Source of the DNA: Vibrio sp. Isolate34
GTDB lineage: Bacteria > Pseudomonadota > Gammaproteobacteria > Enterobacterales > Vibrionaceae
NCBI RefSeq assembly: GCF_022397915.1
Contig: NZ_JAKEUO010000026.1
Coordinates: 1 to 62,126 of the forward strand
Direction: 5' to 3'
DNA: 62,126 bases
Part shown: positions 55,537 through 62,126 of the stretch, in pieces
Layout of the letters: every line of letters begins with the position of its first letter
How positions within the stretch are numbered: the first letter of the stretch is position 1
The notes under the pieces: model-generated
What the model saw: the letters and a program-made list of their open reading frames with translations, nothing else
The model's database searches: none
Told to the model about the DNA's origin: nothing
Position numbers and translations under genes: made by a program

Positions 55537-56292
55537 ATGTATCAAGAACTATTAGCTCCAATTCACTCCTTTCTTAAAGCCGAAACGCCAGATTCATGGA
55601 TCGATGAAGCCAAAAAGCCAGAAAACCTTCACATAATTCTTCGTGATCACATGCTTTGTGAGCTAAAAGCAGCTCAAAGCGCTCTGTTTCTTATCCGTAA
55701 GTACGCGGTTGATAAAGAGAGTGCCAAGCAACTGAATGAGTGGATCTTGCCATACGAGCAGTTTGCTTATCGTCGTATCGGAGATCTAGAGTCACTTCGT
55801 GGTAAGAGCAACGTATCAAAGCAAATCACAGCGAAAGAAGGCTGTAATTACGGTGCTGACCTTATCGACAAAATGGTTCTACTGATTAAAGAAGAACTGC
55901 ATCATTTCTATCAAGTGATGGAGTTGATGGAAAAGAAAGGCGTGACTTACCAACCGATTGAAGCGGGTCGTTACGCGAAAGGTTTGATCAAGCAAGTTAA
56001 AACTTACGAACCAGATGCTCTGGTTGATAAGCTGATCATCGGTGCGTTTATTGAAGCTCGTTCTTGTGAACGCTTCGCTAAACTGGCTCCTTTCTTAGAA
56101 GAAGACATGGAGAAGTTTTACGTGTCTCTGCTTCGCTCAGAAGCGCGTCACTATCAAGATTACCTTGAACTAGCAGAGCAGATCGCAGGGAAAGATATCT
56201 CTGAACGTATTGCTCACTTTGCTCAAGTAGAAGCTGACCTGATCACTTCAGACGACAGTGACTTTAAATTCCATAGTGGTGCGCCGGTTTAA
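55537..56292 (+). CDS. miaE: tRNA-(ms2io6A)-hydroxylase
   Basis: MiaE hydroxylates ms2i6A37 of tRNA to ms2io6A using a non-heme diiron centre and O2. ATG 55537 (MYQELLAPIHSFLK) matches the family start and gives 251 residues. A GTG at 55498 is also in frame and has AGGGAG upstream, so a 264-residue form cannot be excluded. Diiron-type ligands are visible in HMLCELKAAQ, KEELHHFYQVMELM, EARSCERF and RSEARHYQDYLEL. Confidence 0.9.
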   Translation: MYQELLAPIHSFLKAETPDSWIDEAKKPENLHIILRDHMLCELKAAQSALFLIRKYAVDKESAKQLNEWILPYEQFAYRRIGDLESLRGKSNVSKQITAKEGCNYGADLIDKMVLLIKEELHHFYQVMELMEKKGVTYQPIEAGRYAKGLIKQVKTYEPDALVDKLIIGAFIEARSCERFAKLAPFLEEDMEKFYVSLLRSEARHYQDYLELAEQIAGKDISERIAHFAQVEADLITSDDSDFKFHSGAPV

Positions 56293-56341
56293 GTTAAGCC
56301 AACCGAGCCCAAACAAGCTCTGTTTCTCGAAAACATACAAA

Positions 56342-56364
56342 AAGGCCAGCAATCTGCTGGCCTT
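56342..56364. terminator. Terminator between miaE and pyrF
   Basis: AAGGCCAGC pairs with GCTGGCCTT around AATCT. The minus strand runs into TTTTTG, so it mainly serves pyrF. Confidence 0.85.
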
Positions 56365-56397
56365 CTTTATTCGTATCGCGCTAGCTATAAGAGAAAC

Positions 56398-57093
56398 TTA
56401 AGCCAGAGTGCCGTTAATCTCAGCAAGAACCGCTGCAGGGTCTATAGCTTGAGTAATTGGGCGACCGATAACTAGGTAGTCAGAACCTGATTCAATGGCT
56501 TTAGAAGGCATCATAATACGCTTCTGGTCACCAACATCTGCACCTACAGGGCGAATACCCGGAGTCACTAGTTTGAACTCCTGACCAAGTGCACCTTTCA
56601 ACAATGAAGCTTCTTGCGCTGAACATACCACACCGTCTAGACCAGAGTTTTTAGTAAGAGAAGCCAAGCGCATTACTTGCTGCTGTGGCTCTAGGTCTAA
56701 ACCGATACCCGCTAGATCAGACTGTTCCATACTGGTTAGTACCGTCACACCAATAAGCAGCGGACGATCTTTACCATACGGTTCTAAGATTTCGCGAGAA
56801 GCCGTCATCATGCGCTCACCGCCACTTGCGTGTACGTTCACCATCCATACGCCAAGTTCAGCAGCAGCGCGCACTGCTTTTGAACATGTGTTAGGAATGT
56901 CGTGGAATTTAAGGTCTAAGAATACTGAGAAACCACGCTTGTGTAATTCACGAACAAACTCAGGGCCAAACAAGGTAAACATCTCTTTGCCGACTTTTAA
57001 GCGGCAAGATGCTGGGTCAATACGATCAACAAAGGCTAACGCATCCGCTTGGTTGTCATAATCCAAGGCTACAATGATTTTTTGGTCGTTCAT
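56398..57093 (-). CDS. pyrF: Orotidine 5'-phosphate decarboxylase
   Basis: PyrF converts OMP to UMP. The 231-residue TIM barrel has the catalytic motif DLKFHDIPNT (D60, K62, D65) and the phosphate loop VTPGIRPVGADVGDQKR and DYLVIGRPIT. It is downstream of lapAB, as in E. coli. Confidence 0.97.
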   Translation of the reverse strand: MNDQKIIVALDYDNQADALAFVDRIDPASCRLKVGKEMFTLFGPEFVRELHKRGFSVFLDLKFHDIPNTCSKAVRAAAELGVWMVNVHASGGERMMTASREILEPYGKDRPLLIGVTVLTSMEQSDLAGIGLDLEPQQQVMRLASLTKNSGLDGVVCSAQEASLLKGALGQEFKLVTPGIRPVGADVGDQKRIMMPSKAIESGSDYLVIGRPITQAIDPAAVLAEINGTLA

Positions 57094-57223
57094 TTCATCT
57101 CCTAACGCAGTTAACTTTCTACAAAATATTTACTCACCTACGCATAGCGGGTGATAAACAACAGTCATAAAAATGCAGCCCGAAAGCTGCAATTAAAAAT
57201 TTGGTCTTAAAATGACCACAAAT

Positions 57224-58399
57224 CTATTCACCATCAAGCCCACGAATAGGCTTGATCGTCCCCCACCCTTTACATGAAGGGCAGTGCCAATACATTGAGT
57301 GTGTTGAGAAACCACACTGGCGGCAACGGTAATGAGGCTTAACCTTAAGCTGCTCACCAACCATGGATTGAAGCGTGGTTAAGCTATCTTTCGCTCGACC
57401 TTCTTCTGCTTCTGCGAGGTGATAATCGATTAATCGATAGAAGCCTTTCATGGTTGGGTTTTTAACAAGTTGCTTAGTCAGTAGCTCTTGAGCAGAGCCA
57501 ACATCTTCATGGTGGGCAACTAACTGAGCAAGCATCAGTTCCGCAGATACGCCGGCTTTCTTCTGAATACACGCTTTAAGGAATTCGACCAGTTGAGCTT
57601 CTTGTCCAAGCTTGTGGTAACACTCAGCAAGGGTTGGCAACACCTCACTAATGAAGTCGATATCTTGCTCGAGTACCGATTCAAGACAATCGATGGTCTT
57701 TTGGTAATCTTCGTTCGCTAAATGAAACTTACCTAAAGCAATGCTAGCTCGAACACATTTAGGGTCCTCAGACAGAGCTTTCTTGAAGTGTTGAAGTGCC
57801 TTAGAGCGGTTACCGTCGGCTTGTTCTTGCATCGCAAGCTCACACCAGAAATGCGCGACTGTGGCACGCATCTTCATTTTCTTCTTACCGAGTTTAACTA
57901 AGATATTTCCGTAATGGATTGCTTTGTTCCACTCACGTGTTTGCTGATAAATAGCAACCAACTGTTGCAGTGCACCCTCTTTATGGTCGGGTTCTTCTAC
58001 AAGCTGTTCAAAGATTTTTTCGGCGCGATCAAGAAAGCCAGAGACCATATAGTCTTTAGCTAATTGTTGCAATGCGAGGTTTTTCTGATCGAGAGTTAAT
58101 CCCGAACGAGAGATAAGATTTTGGTGAATACGAATAGCGCGGTCGACTTCGCCTCTTGAACGGAACAAGTTGCCCAAAGCCAAGTGAGTATCGATGGTTT
58201 CATTGTCTACTTGAAGTAGCTCGATGAAGTGATCAACCGCTTTGTCAGATTGGTCTGACAGTAATAGGTTCAAACCCGTCACGTATTGACGGGAGATCTG
58301 GTGTGATTGTTTTTGTTTTTCTTGCTGAGCGTTACGATTACCCATATACCAACCATAAGCGGCTGCGATAGGCAAAAGTAAGAACAGTAACTCTAACAT
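57224..58399 (-). CDS. lapB: Lipopolysaccharide assembly protein B (YciM)
   Basis: LapB is an inner-membrane protein that guides degradation of LpxC by FtsH and so balances LPS synthesis. ATG 58399 is preferred to the TTG one codon upstream. The 391-residue protein has one N-terminal membrane helix, about nine TPR repeats (roughly 35-330), and a C-terminal rubredoxin-like metal site (CRQCGFSTHSMYWHCPSCKGWG). It follows lapA with a 12-base gap. Confidence 0.95.
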   Translation of the reverse strand: MLELLFLLLPIAAAYGWYMGNRNAQQEKQKQSHQISRQYVTGLNLLLSDQSDKAVDHFIELLQVDNETIDTHLALGNLFRSRGEVDRAIRIHQNLISRSGLTLDQKNLALQQLAKDYMVSGFLDRAEKIFEQLVEEPDHKEGALQQLVAIYQQTREWNKAIHYGNILVKLGKKKMKMRATVAHFWCELAMQEQADGNRSKALQHFKKALSEDPKCVRASIALGKFHLANEDYQKTIDCLESVLEQDIDFISEVLPTLAECYHKLGQEAQLVEFLKACIQKKAGVSAELMLAQLVAHHEDVGSAQELLTKQLVKNPTMKGFYRLIDYHLAEAEEGRAKDSLTTLQSMVGEQLKVKPHYRCRQCGFSTHSMYWHCPSCKGWGTIKPIRGLDGE

Positions 58400-58411
58400 C
58401 AAATATAGCCT

Positions 58412-58684
58412 TTAAGCTTTAGTATCAGCAGCGACCTGCTTTGATTGCTTATTGAGTTGCTTCTTCAAGCGATGAATTTTTAGCTGAGACCGCATGTGCA
58501 TGTTACCAAAGACCAACCAAGCAAGGCCAAAGCCAGAAACGAATACAACACCTAATAAACTTGATAGGTGGAAGTCACCTTGTGCAAGCAGATAGTTGAA
58601 ATTCACAGTTGTTTGGTTTTGAGAGCCTAAAGCCAGTGCAATTAGGAAAAGTGCGATAACGGCGACTATTTTTATAATTTTCAT
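58412..58684 (-). CDS. lapA: Lipopolysaccharide assembly protein A domain protein
   Basis: The 90-residue protein has two membrane helices (about 4-20 and 42-60), the conserved NQTTVNFNYLLAQGDFHLSSLLG loop of the LapA/YciS family and a basic C-terminal tail. It works with LapB at the inner membrane. Confidence 0.92.
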   Translation of the reverse strand: MKIIKIVAVIALFLIALALGSQNQTTVNFNYLLAQGDFHLSSLLGVVFVSGFGLAWLVFGNMHMRSQLKIHRLKKQLNKQSKQVAADTKA

Positions 58685-58762
58685 AGTTCATCACTCATTG
58701 GTTGGTTAGCTGTACGATTATGCAGGAAAATTACTAATCAGACCACCATATTATGGTCATAA

Positions 58763-58794
58763 AAAAGCGGCATACATTATAGTATGCCGCTTTT
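58763..58794 (-). terminator. Terminator of ihfB
   Basis: AAAAGCGGCATAC pairs with GTATGCCGCTTTT around a 6-base loop. The minus strand runs into TTATGACC after six T residues. Confidence 0.9.
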
Positions 58795-58813
58795 CTTAAT
58801 TCCGATAAGTAGG

Positions 58814-59098
58814 CTACATTCCTGAGTTTACTCGTTCACGCAGCTCTTTACCTGGTTTGAAGTGAGGAACGTATTTACCTTCTAACTCTACTTTGTCACC
58901 AGTCTTTGGGTTACGTCCAACACGAGGCTCACGATAATGCAGAGAAAAGCTGCCAAAACCGCGAATTTCGATTCGATCACCACTTTCTAGTGTTGAAGCC
59001 ATATGCTCTAAAATGTCTTTTACAGCGTCTTCAATTTCTTTTGCAGAAAGATGCGTTTGCTCAGCGCACAGTCTTTCAATCAATTCAGACTTAGTCAT
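58814..59098 (-). CDS. ihfB: Integration host factor subunit beta
   Basis: IHF is the sequence-specific DNA-bending heterodimer used in recombination, replication and transcription. The 94-residue protein has the HU/IHF fold with GSFSLHYREPRVGRNPKTGDKVELEGKY; the arm proline is in RNPKTG. It is downstream of rpsA, as in E. coli. Confidence 0.97.
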   Translation of the reverse strand: MTKSELIERLCAEQTHLSAKEIEDAVKDILEHMASTLESGDRIEIRGFGSFSLHYREPRVGRNPKTGDKVELEGKYVPHFKPGKELRERVNSGM

Positions 59099-59160
59099 AG
59101 TTACCCTCGTTGGTTTTCTTTTTAGAAATTATAGACCTATCGGAAAAATAAGCAAAAAAA

Positions 59161-59180
59161 AAGGAGCCTTACGGCTCCTT
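59161..59180 (-). terminator. Terminator of rpsA
   Basis: AAGGAGCC pairs with GGCTCCTT around TTAC. The minus strand continues with a run of nine T residues, giving separation of rpsA from ihfB. Confidence 0.92.
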
Positions 59181-59219
59181 TCTTGGCTAGATAGCTATAA
59201 TTCTCTTAATGAGAAGCTA

Positions 59220-60890
59220 TTATTCGCCTTTAGCAGCTTTGAATGCGTCTGCCATTGCGTTACCGAACGCGCCTTCTTCAGACTTGTTCAGTGAAGCCAT
59301 TGCTTCTTGCTCATCAGCTTCATCTTTAGCTTTGATAGATAGGTTGATTACGCGGTTCTTACGGTCTACACCAGTGAACTTCGCTTCAACGCTGTCGCCA
59401 ACGCTTAGGATTAGAGATGCATCTTCGATACGGTCGCGAGAAACTTCAGAAGCGCGGATGTAACCTTCAACGCCTTCGATTAGCTCGATAGTAGCGCCTT
59501 TCGCGTCAACTGCAGTAACAGTACCGTTTACAAGAACACCTTTCTTGTTGTCAGCAACGTATGCGTTGAACGGGTCGTTTTCCATTTGCTTAACGCCAAG
59601 AGAAATACGCTCACGCTCTGCATCTACTGCTAGAACAACTGCTGAGATTTCGTCGCCTTTCTTGTACTCACGTACAGCGTCTTCGCCAGCAACATTCCAA
59701 GAAATGTCAGATAGGTGTACAAGACCGTCGATACCGCCTTCTAGACCGATGAAGATACCAAAGTCAGTGATAGATTTGATCTTACCAGTAACTTTGTCGC
59801 CCTTAGCTTGCATTTCTGCAAATGACTGCCATGGGTTAGCTTTACACTGTTTCAGACCTAGAGAGATACGACGACGTTCTTCGTCGATATCAAGAACCAT
59901 AACCTCAACTTCGTCGCCAACATTAACAACTTTAGAAGGGTGAATGTTCTTGTTAGTCCAATCCATTTCAGAAACGTGTACTAGACCTTCAACGCCTTCT
60001 TCGATTTCAACGAAGCAGCCGTAGTCAGTTAGGTTAGTAACACGACCAGAAAGCTTGTGACCTTCTGGGTAACGCTTAGCGATTGCTACCCATGGATCTT
60101 CGCCTAGTTGCTTAAGACCTAGTGAAACACGAGTGCGCTCACGATCGAACTTAAGAACTTTAACTAGGATTTCGTCACCAACGTTAACGATCTCTGATGG
60201 GTGCTTAACGCGCTTCCAAGCCATATCTGTGATATGTAGAAGACCGTCAACACCGCCAAGGTCAACGAATGCACCGTAGTCAGTAAGGTTCTTAACGATA
60301 CCTTTAACTTCAGTACCTTCTTGTAGAGTTTCAAGAAGTTCGTCACGCTCAACACTGTTTTCAGATTCGATAACAGCACGACGAGAAACAACAACGTTGT
60401 TACGCTTCTGGTCTAGCTTGATTACTTTGAACTCTAGCTCTTTGTTTTCTAGGTGAGCAGTGTCACGGATAGGACGTACGTCTACTAGAGAACCTGGAAG
60501 GAAAGCACGGATACCGTTAAGTTCAACAGTGAAACCGCCTTTAACTTTACCGTTGATGATACCAACAACAGTTTCAGCTTCTTCGCAAGCTTTCTCAAGT
60601 ACGATCCAAGCTTCGTGGCGCTTAGCTTTCTCACGAGAAAGTTGAGTCTCACCGAAACCATCTTCAACAGCGTCTAGAGCTACGTCTACTTCAGCACCAA
60701 CTTCAACTTCAAGTTCGCCAGCAGCGTTCTTGAATTGTTCAGCAGGGATAGCAGATTCAGACTTAAGACCAGCATCTACAAGAACGAAACCGTTCTCGAT
60801 AGCTACTACAGTACCTTTAACGATGCTGCCTTGTTGGAATTCTGTTTCGTTTAGAAACTCTTCAAAGAGTTGAGCAAAAGATTCAGTCAT
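59220..60890 (-). CDS. rpsA: 30S ribosomal protein S1
   Basis: S1 helps the 30S subunit bind and unfold mRNAs. The 556-residue protein has six S1 repeats. The first two bind the ribosome, and the later ones show the YGAFVDLGGVDGLLHITDM and YGCFVEIEEGVEGLVHVSEMDWT pattern. The start is preceded only by a weak GAAG, typical of this autoregulated gene. Confidence 0.98.
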   Translation of the reverse strand: MTESFAQLFEEFLNETEFQQGSIVKGTVVAIENGFVLVDAGLKSESAIPAEQFKNAAGELEVEVGAEVDVALDAVEDGFGETQLSREKAKRHEAWIVLEKACEEAETVVGIINGKVKGGFTVELNGIRAFLPGSLVDVRPIRDTAHLENKELEFKVIKLDQKRNNVVVSRRAVIESENSVERDELLETLQEGTEVKGIVKNLTDYGAFVDLGGVDGLLHITDMAWKRVKHPSEIVNVGDEILVKVLKFDRERTRVSLGLKQLGEDPWVAIAKRYPEGHKLSGRVTNLTDYGCFVEIEEGVEGLVHVSEMDWTNKNIHPSKVVNVGDEVEVMVLDIDEERRRISLGLKQCKANPWQSFAEMQAKGDKVTGKIKSITDFGIFIGLEGGIDGLVHLSDISWNVAGEDAVREYKKGDEISAVVLAVDAERERISLGVKQMENDPFNAYVADNKKGVLVNGTVTAVDAKGATIELIEGVEGYIRASEVSRDRIEDASLILSVGDSVEAKFTGVDRKNRVINLSIKAKDEADEQEAMASLNKSEEGAFGNAMADAFKAAKGE

Positions 60891-60996
60891 TATTTAATCT
60901 TCAATAATTAAACGTCCATGGGTATCCTACCGCATGGGGTTGATAAATTCGCCGGTCATCATCCTTGCGACCAACGTTCTTGCCAGCCGGGTAGAA
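60891..60996 (-). promoter_or_regulatory. rpsA leader between cmk and rpsA
   Basis: The 106-base leader can form hairpins on the minus strand (for example CCCCATGCGG near CCGCATGGGG-like bases and GGGTATCC/GGATACCC). In E. coli S1 represses its own translation through a structured leader without a strong Shine-Dalgarno site. The same may hold here by analogy. Confidence 0.45.
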
Positions 60997-61677
60997 TTAC
61001 CCAACTAGTTTCGATTCAATATAGTGTAGTGCTTTTTCTACTACCTGCTCAATATTCATTGAGGTGGAATCAAGCACTAGAGCGTCCTCTGCAGGGCGAA
61101 GTGGCGCCACTGGGCGATTACGATCTCGGTCGTCTCGCTCTTGGATCTCGCTCAAAAGGTCGTCAAATTTAACATCTAACCCCTTCTGTTGCAACTGTTT
61201 AAGGCGGCGACTCGCACGCTCTTCAGCACTTGCATCTAAAAATATTTTTGCTTCAGCTTCAGGGAACACAACCGTTCCCATGTCACGGCCATCAGCCACT
61301 AGGCCAGGCGCTGCACTGAATGCACGTTGACGACGAAGCAAAGCTTCACGAACGCGAGGTAAAGCAGCTACTTTCGAAGCCGCCATGCCAGTCTCTTCTT
61401 TACGAAGTTCACCCGACACGTCTTCACCTTCTAAGATAACCTTAACTAGGTCGCCTTCAGCAATAAACTGCACGTCTAAGTGAGTTGCAAGAGGTACTAA
61501 AGCGTCTTCTGATTCAGTATCTACACCGTGATGAATTGCCGCTAACGCAAGTACGCGATAGATCGCACCTGAGTCTAGAAGATGAAAGCCTAGCTTATCT
61601 GCTAGCAACATACACAGGGTACCTTTACCTGCACCACTTGGTCCATCAACCGTAATCACTGGGCTTTGAGAAGGCAT
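60997..61677 (-). CDS. cmk: Cytidylate kinase
   Basis: Cmk phosphorylates CMP and dCMP. The 226-residue protein has the P-loop DGPSGAGKGTL (residues 11-21), the CMP-binding insert and GRDMGTVVFPEAEAKIFLDAS. It precedes rpsA, as in E. coli. Confidence 0.97.
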   Translation of the reverse strand: MPSQSPVITVDGPSGAGKGTLCMLLADKLGFHLLDSGAIYRVLALAAIHHGVDTESEDALVPLATHLDVQFIAEGDLVKVILEGEDVSGELRKEETGMAASKVAALPRVREALLRRQRAFSAAPGLVADGRDMGTVVFPEAEAKIFLDASAEERASRRLKQLQQKGLDVKFDDLLSEIQERDDRDRNRPVAPLRPAEDALVLDSTSMNIEQVVEKALHYIESKLVG

Positions 61678-61886
61678 CTTTTACTCCACGTTTTGTCGTA
61701 AGTTTTATTCTGTACTAGCGATTCGCCACTACTTTATAGGCGGCATATTATAGAGAAAAATTGGAAGTCGAGCGAGGTAAATCTCAGATAATTCAGAGTT
61801 GATGATGCATCGACGAATGCAACCGACTCAATATCCACCAGCTGAGGTCAATAAGACACGCAGACATTTTCTATAGGCATAAAAAA
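61678..61886. other. Region upstream of cmk up to the IS element
   Basis: These 209 bases contain the cmk promoter region and no recognisable gene. Confidence 0.4.
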
Positions 61887-62126
61887 GGTTCATCGCGGAT
61901 TAGCGGGAACTAAAAACAAAAACGGTAGTAAGTGATATGGTTTAGTCGCCAAACAAAAATCATACACAAACTACCGTTTTCATGCCGAATCATACTTTCC
62001 TATCGTCATTCTGGGAAGGCTTTAAAATAGTAAAGTCTCACCAGACAGCATCACTTATTACACTAACTCTTAAACCGAACTCTGAGGCTAAATGCTTTTG
62101 CGGTCTTGAAGCCGAGGCTATCCATG
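61887..62126 (+). mobile_element. ISL3-like insertion sequence, left part (cut by window edge)
   Basis: The likely terminal repeat starts at GGTTCATCGCGGATTAGCGG (61887), just ahead of a transposase reading frame. The 8 bases before it (61879-61886, ataaaaaa) would be an AT-rich target duplication of the length ISL3 elements make. The partner end lies outside the window, so the boundary is provisional. Confidence 0.65.
61982..62126 (+). CDS. ISL3-family transposase, N-terminal 48 residues (partial)
   Basis: The frame starts MPNHTFLSSFWEGFKIVKSH and runs open to the window edge. The CFCG near residue 43 fits the start of the N-terminal zinc-binding region typical of ISL3 transposases. Only this fragment is visible, so activity cannot be judged. 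Confidence 0.7.
   Translation, partial: MPNHTFLSSFWEGFKIVKSHQTASLITLTLKPNSEAKCFCGLEAEAIH

Noticed and set aside
1..62126. CRISPR arrays, tRNA or rRNA genes, prophage or defence island
   Set aside because: No regularly spaced repeats, cloverleaf-like gene ends, phage structural genes or restriction/toxin genes were recognised anywhere in the window.

Overview
The window looks like a stretch of the main chromosome of a Vibrio species. The reasons are the torECA order, the VicH-type H-NS, a VieSAB-like locus, the complete hisGDCBHAFI operon with a poly-His leader peptide, and several gammaproteobacterial housekeeping clusters in familiar order (cysS/ppiB/lpxH, mnmA-hflD-purB, bioA/bioBFCD, lrp/ftsK-lolA-rarA-serS, cmk-rpsA-ihfB-lapA-lapB-pyrF). 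I cannot name the species from sequence alone. No tRNA, rRNA, CRISPR array or prophage was seen.

Layout. Positions 1-248 are the end of an IS66-family element, cut by the window edge. 0.3-8.4 kb holds anaerobic respiration and transport: torECA (TMAO reductase), a FetB-like permease, FocA, and a coiled-coil lipoprotein. 8.6-16.1 kb holds small housekeeping genes: an SDR protein, a YdcF-like protein, tdk, cysS, ppiB, lpxH, an EAL-HDOD protein and YchJ. 16.2-23.8 kb is the his operon with its attenuator. 23.9-25.8 kb is an NhaC-family transporter under a lysine riboswitch. 26-33.7 kb holds vicH (hns), gsk, mnmA, hflD, purB and htpX. 33.7-38.9 kb is the biotin cluster with a BirA operator between bioB and bioA. 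39.1-43.1 kb is a decayed VieS-VieA-like sensor kinase/EAL locus followed by an intact VieB-like receiver-TPR protein. 43.2-61.7 kb returns to core genes (serS, rarA, lolA, ftsK, lrp, ald, a methyltransferase, cysB, a membrane-anchored coiled-coil protein, miaE, pyrF, lapBA, ihfB, rpsA, cmk). The last 240 bases are the start of an ISL3-like element.

The most unusual points are: (1) the vie-like locus, where the kinase and EAL genes carry two probable internal deletions, three TAA stops, an early frame shift and a 7-bp tandem-duplication frameshift, while the downstream vieB-like gene stays open; (2) a perfect palindrome made of two consensus DnaA boxes in a GATC-rich intergenic region at 5.5 kb; (3) the lysine riboswitch, which assigns a likely lysine substrate to an NhaC-family protein; and (4) a perfect 12-bp inverted repeat inside the his operon. 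Nothing here is clearly a wholly new system.
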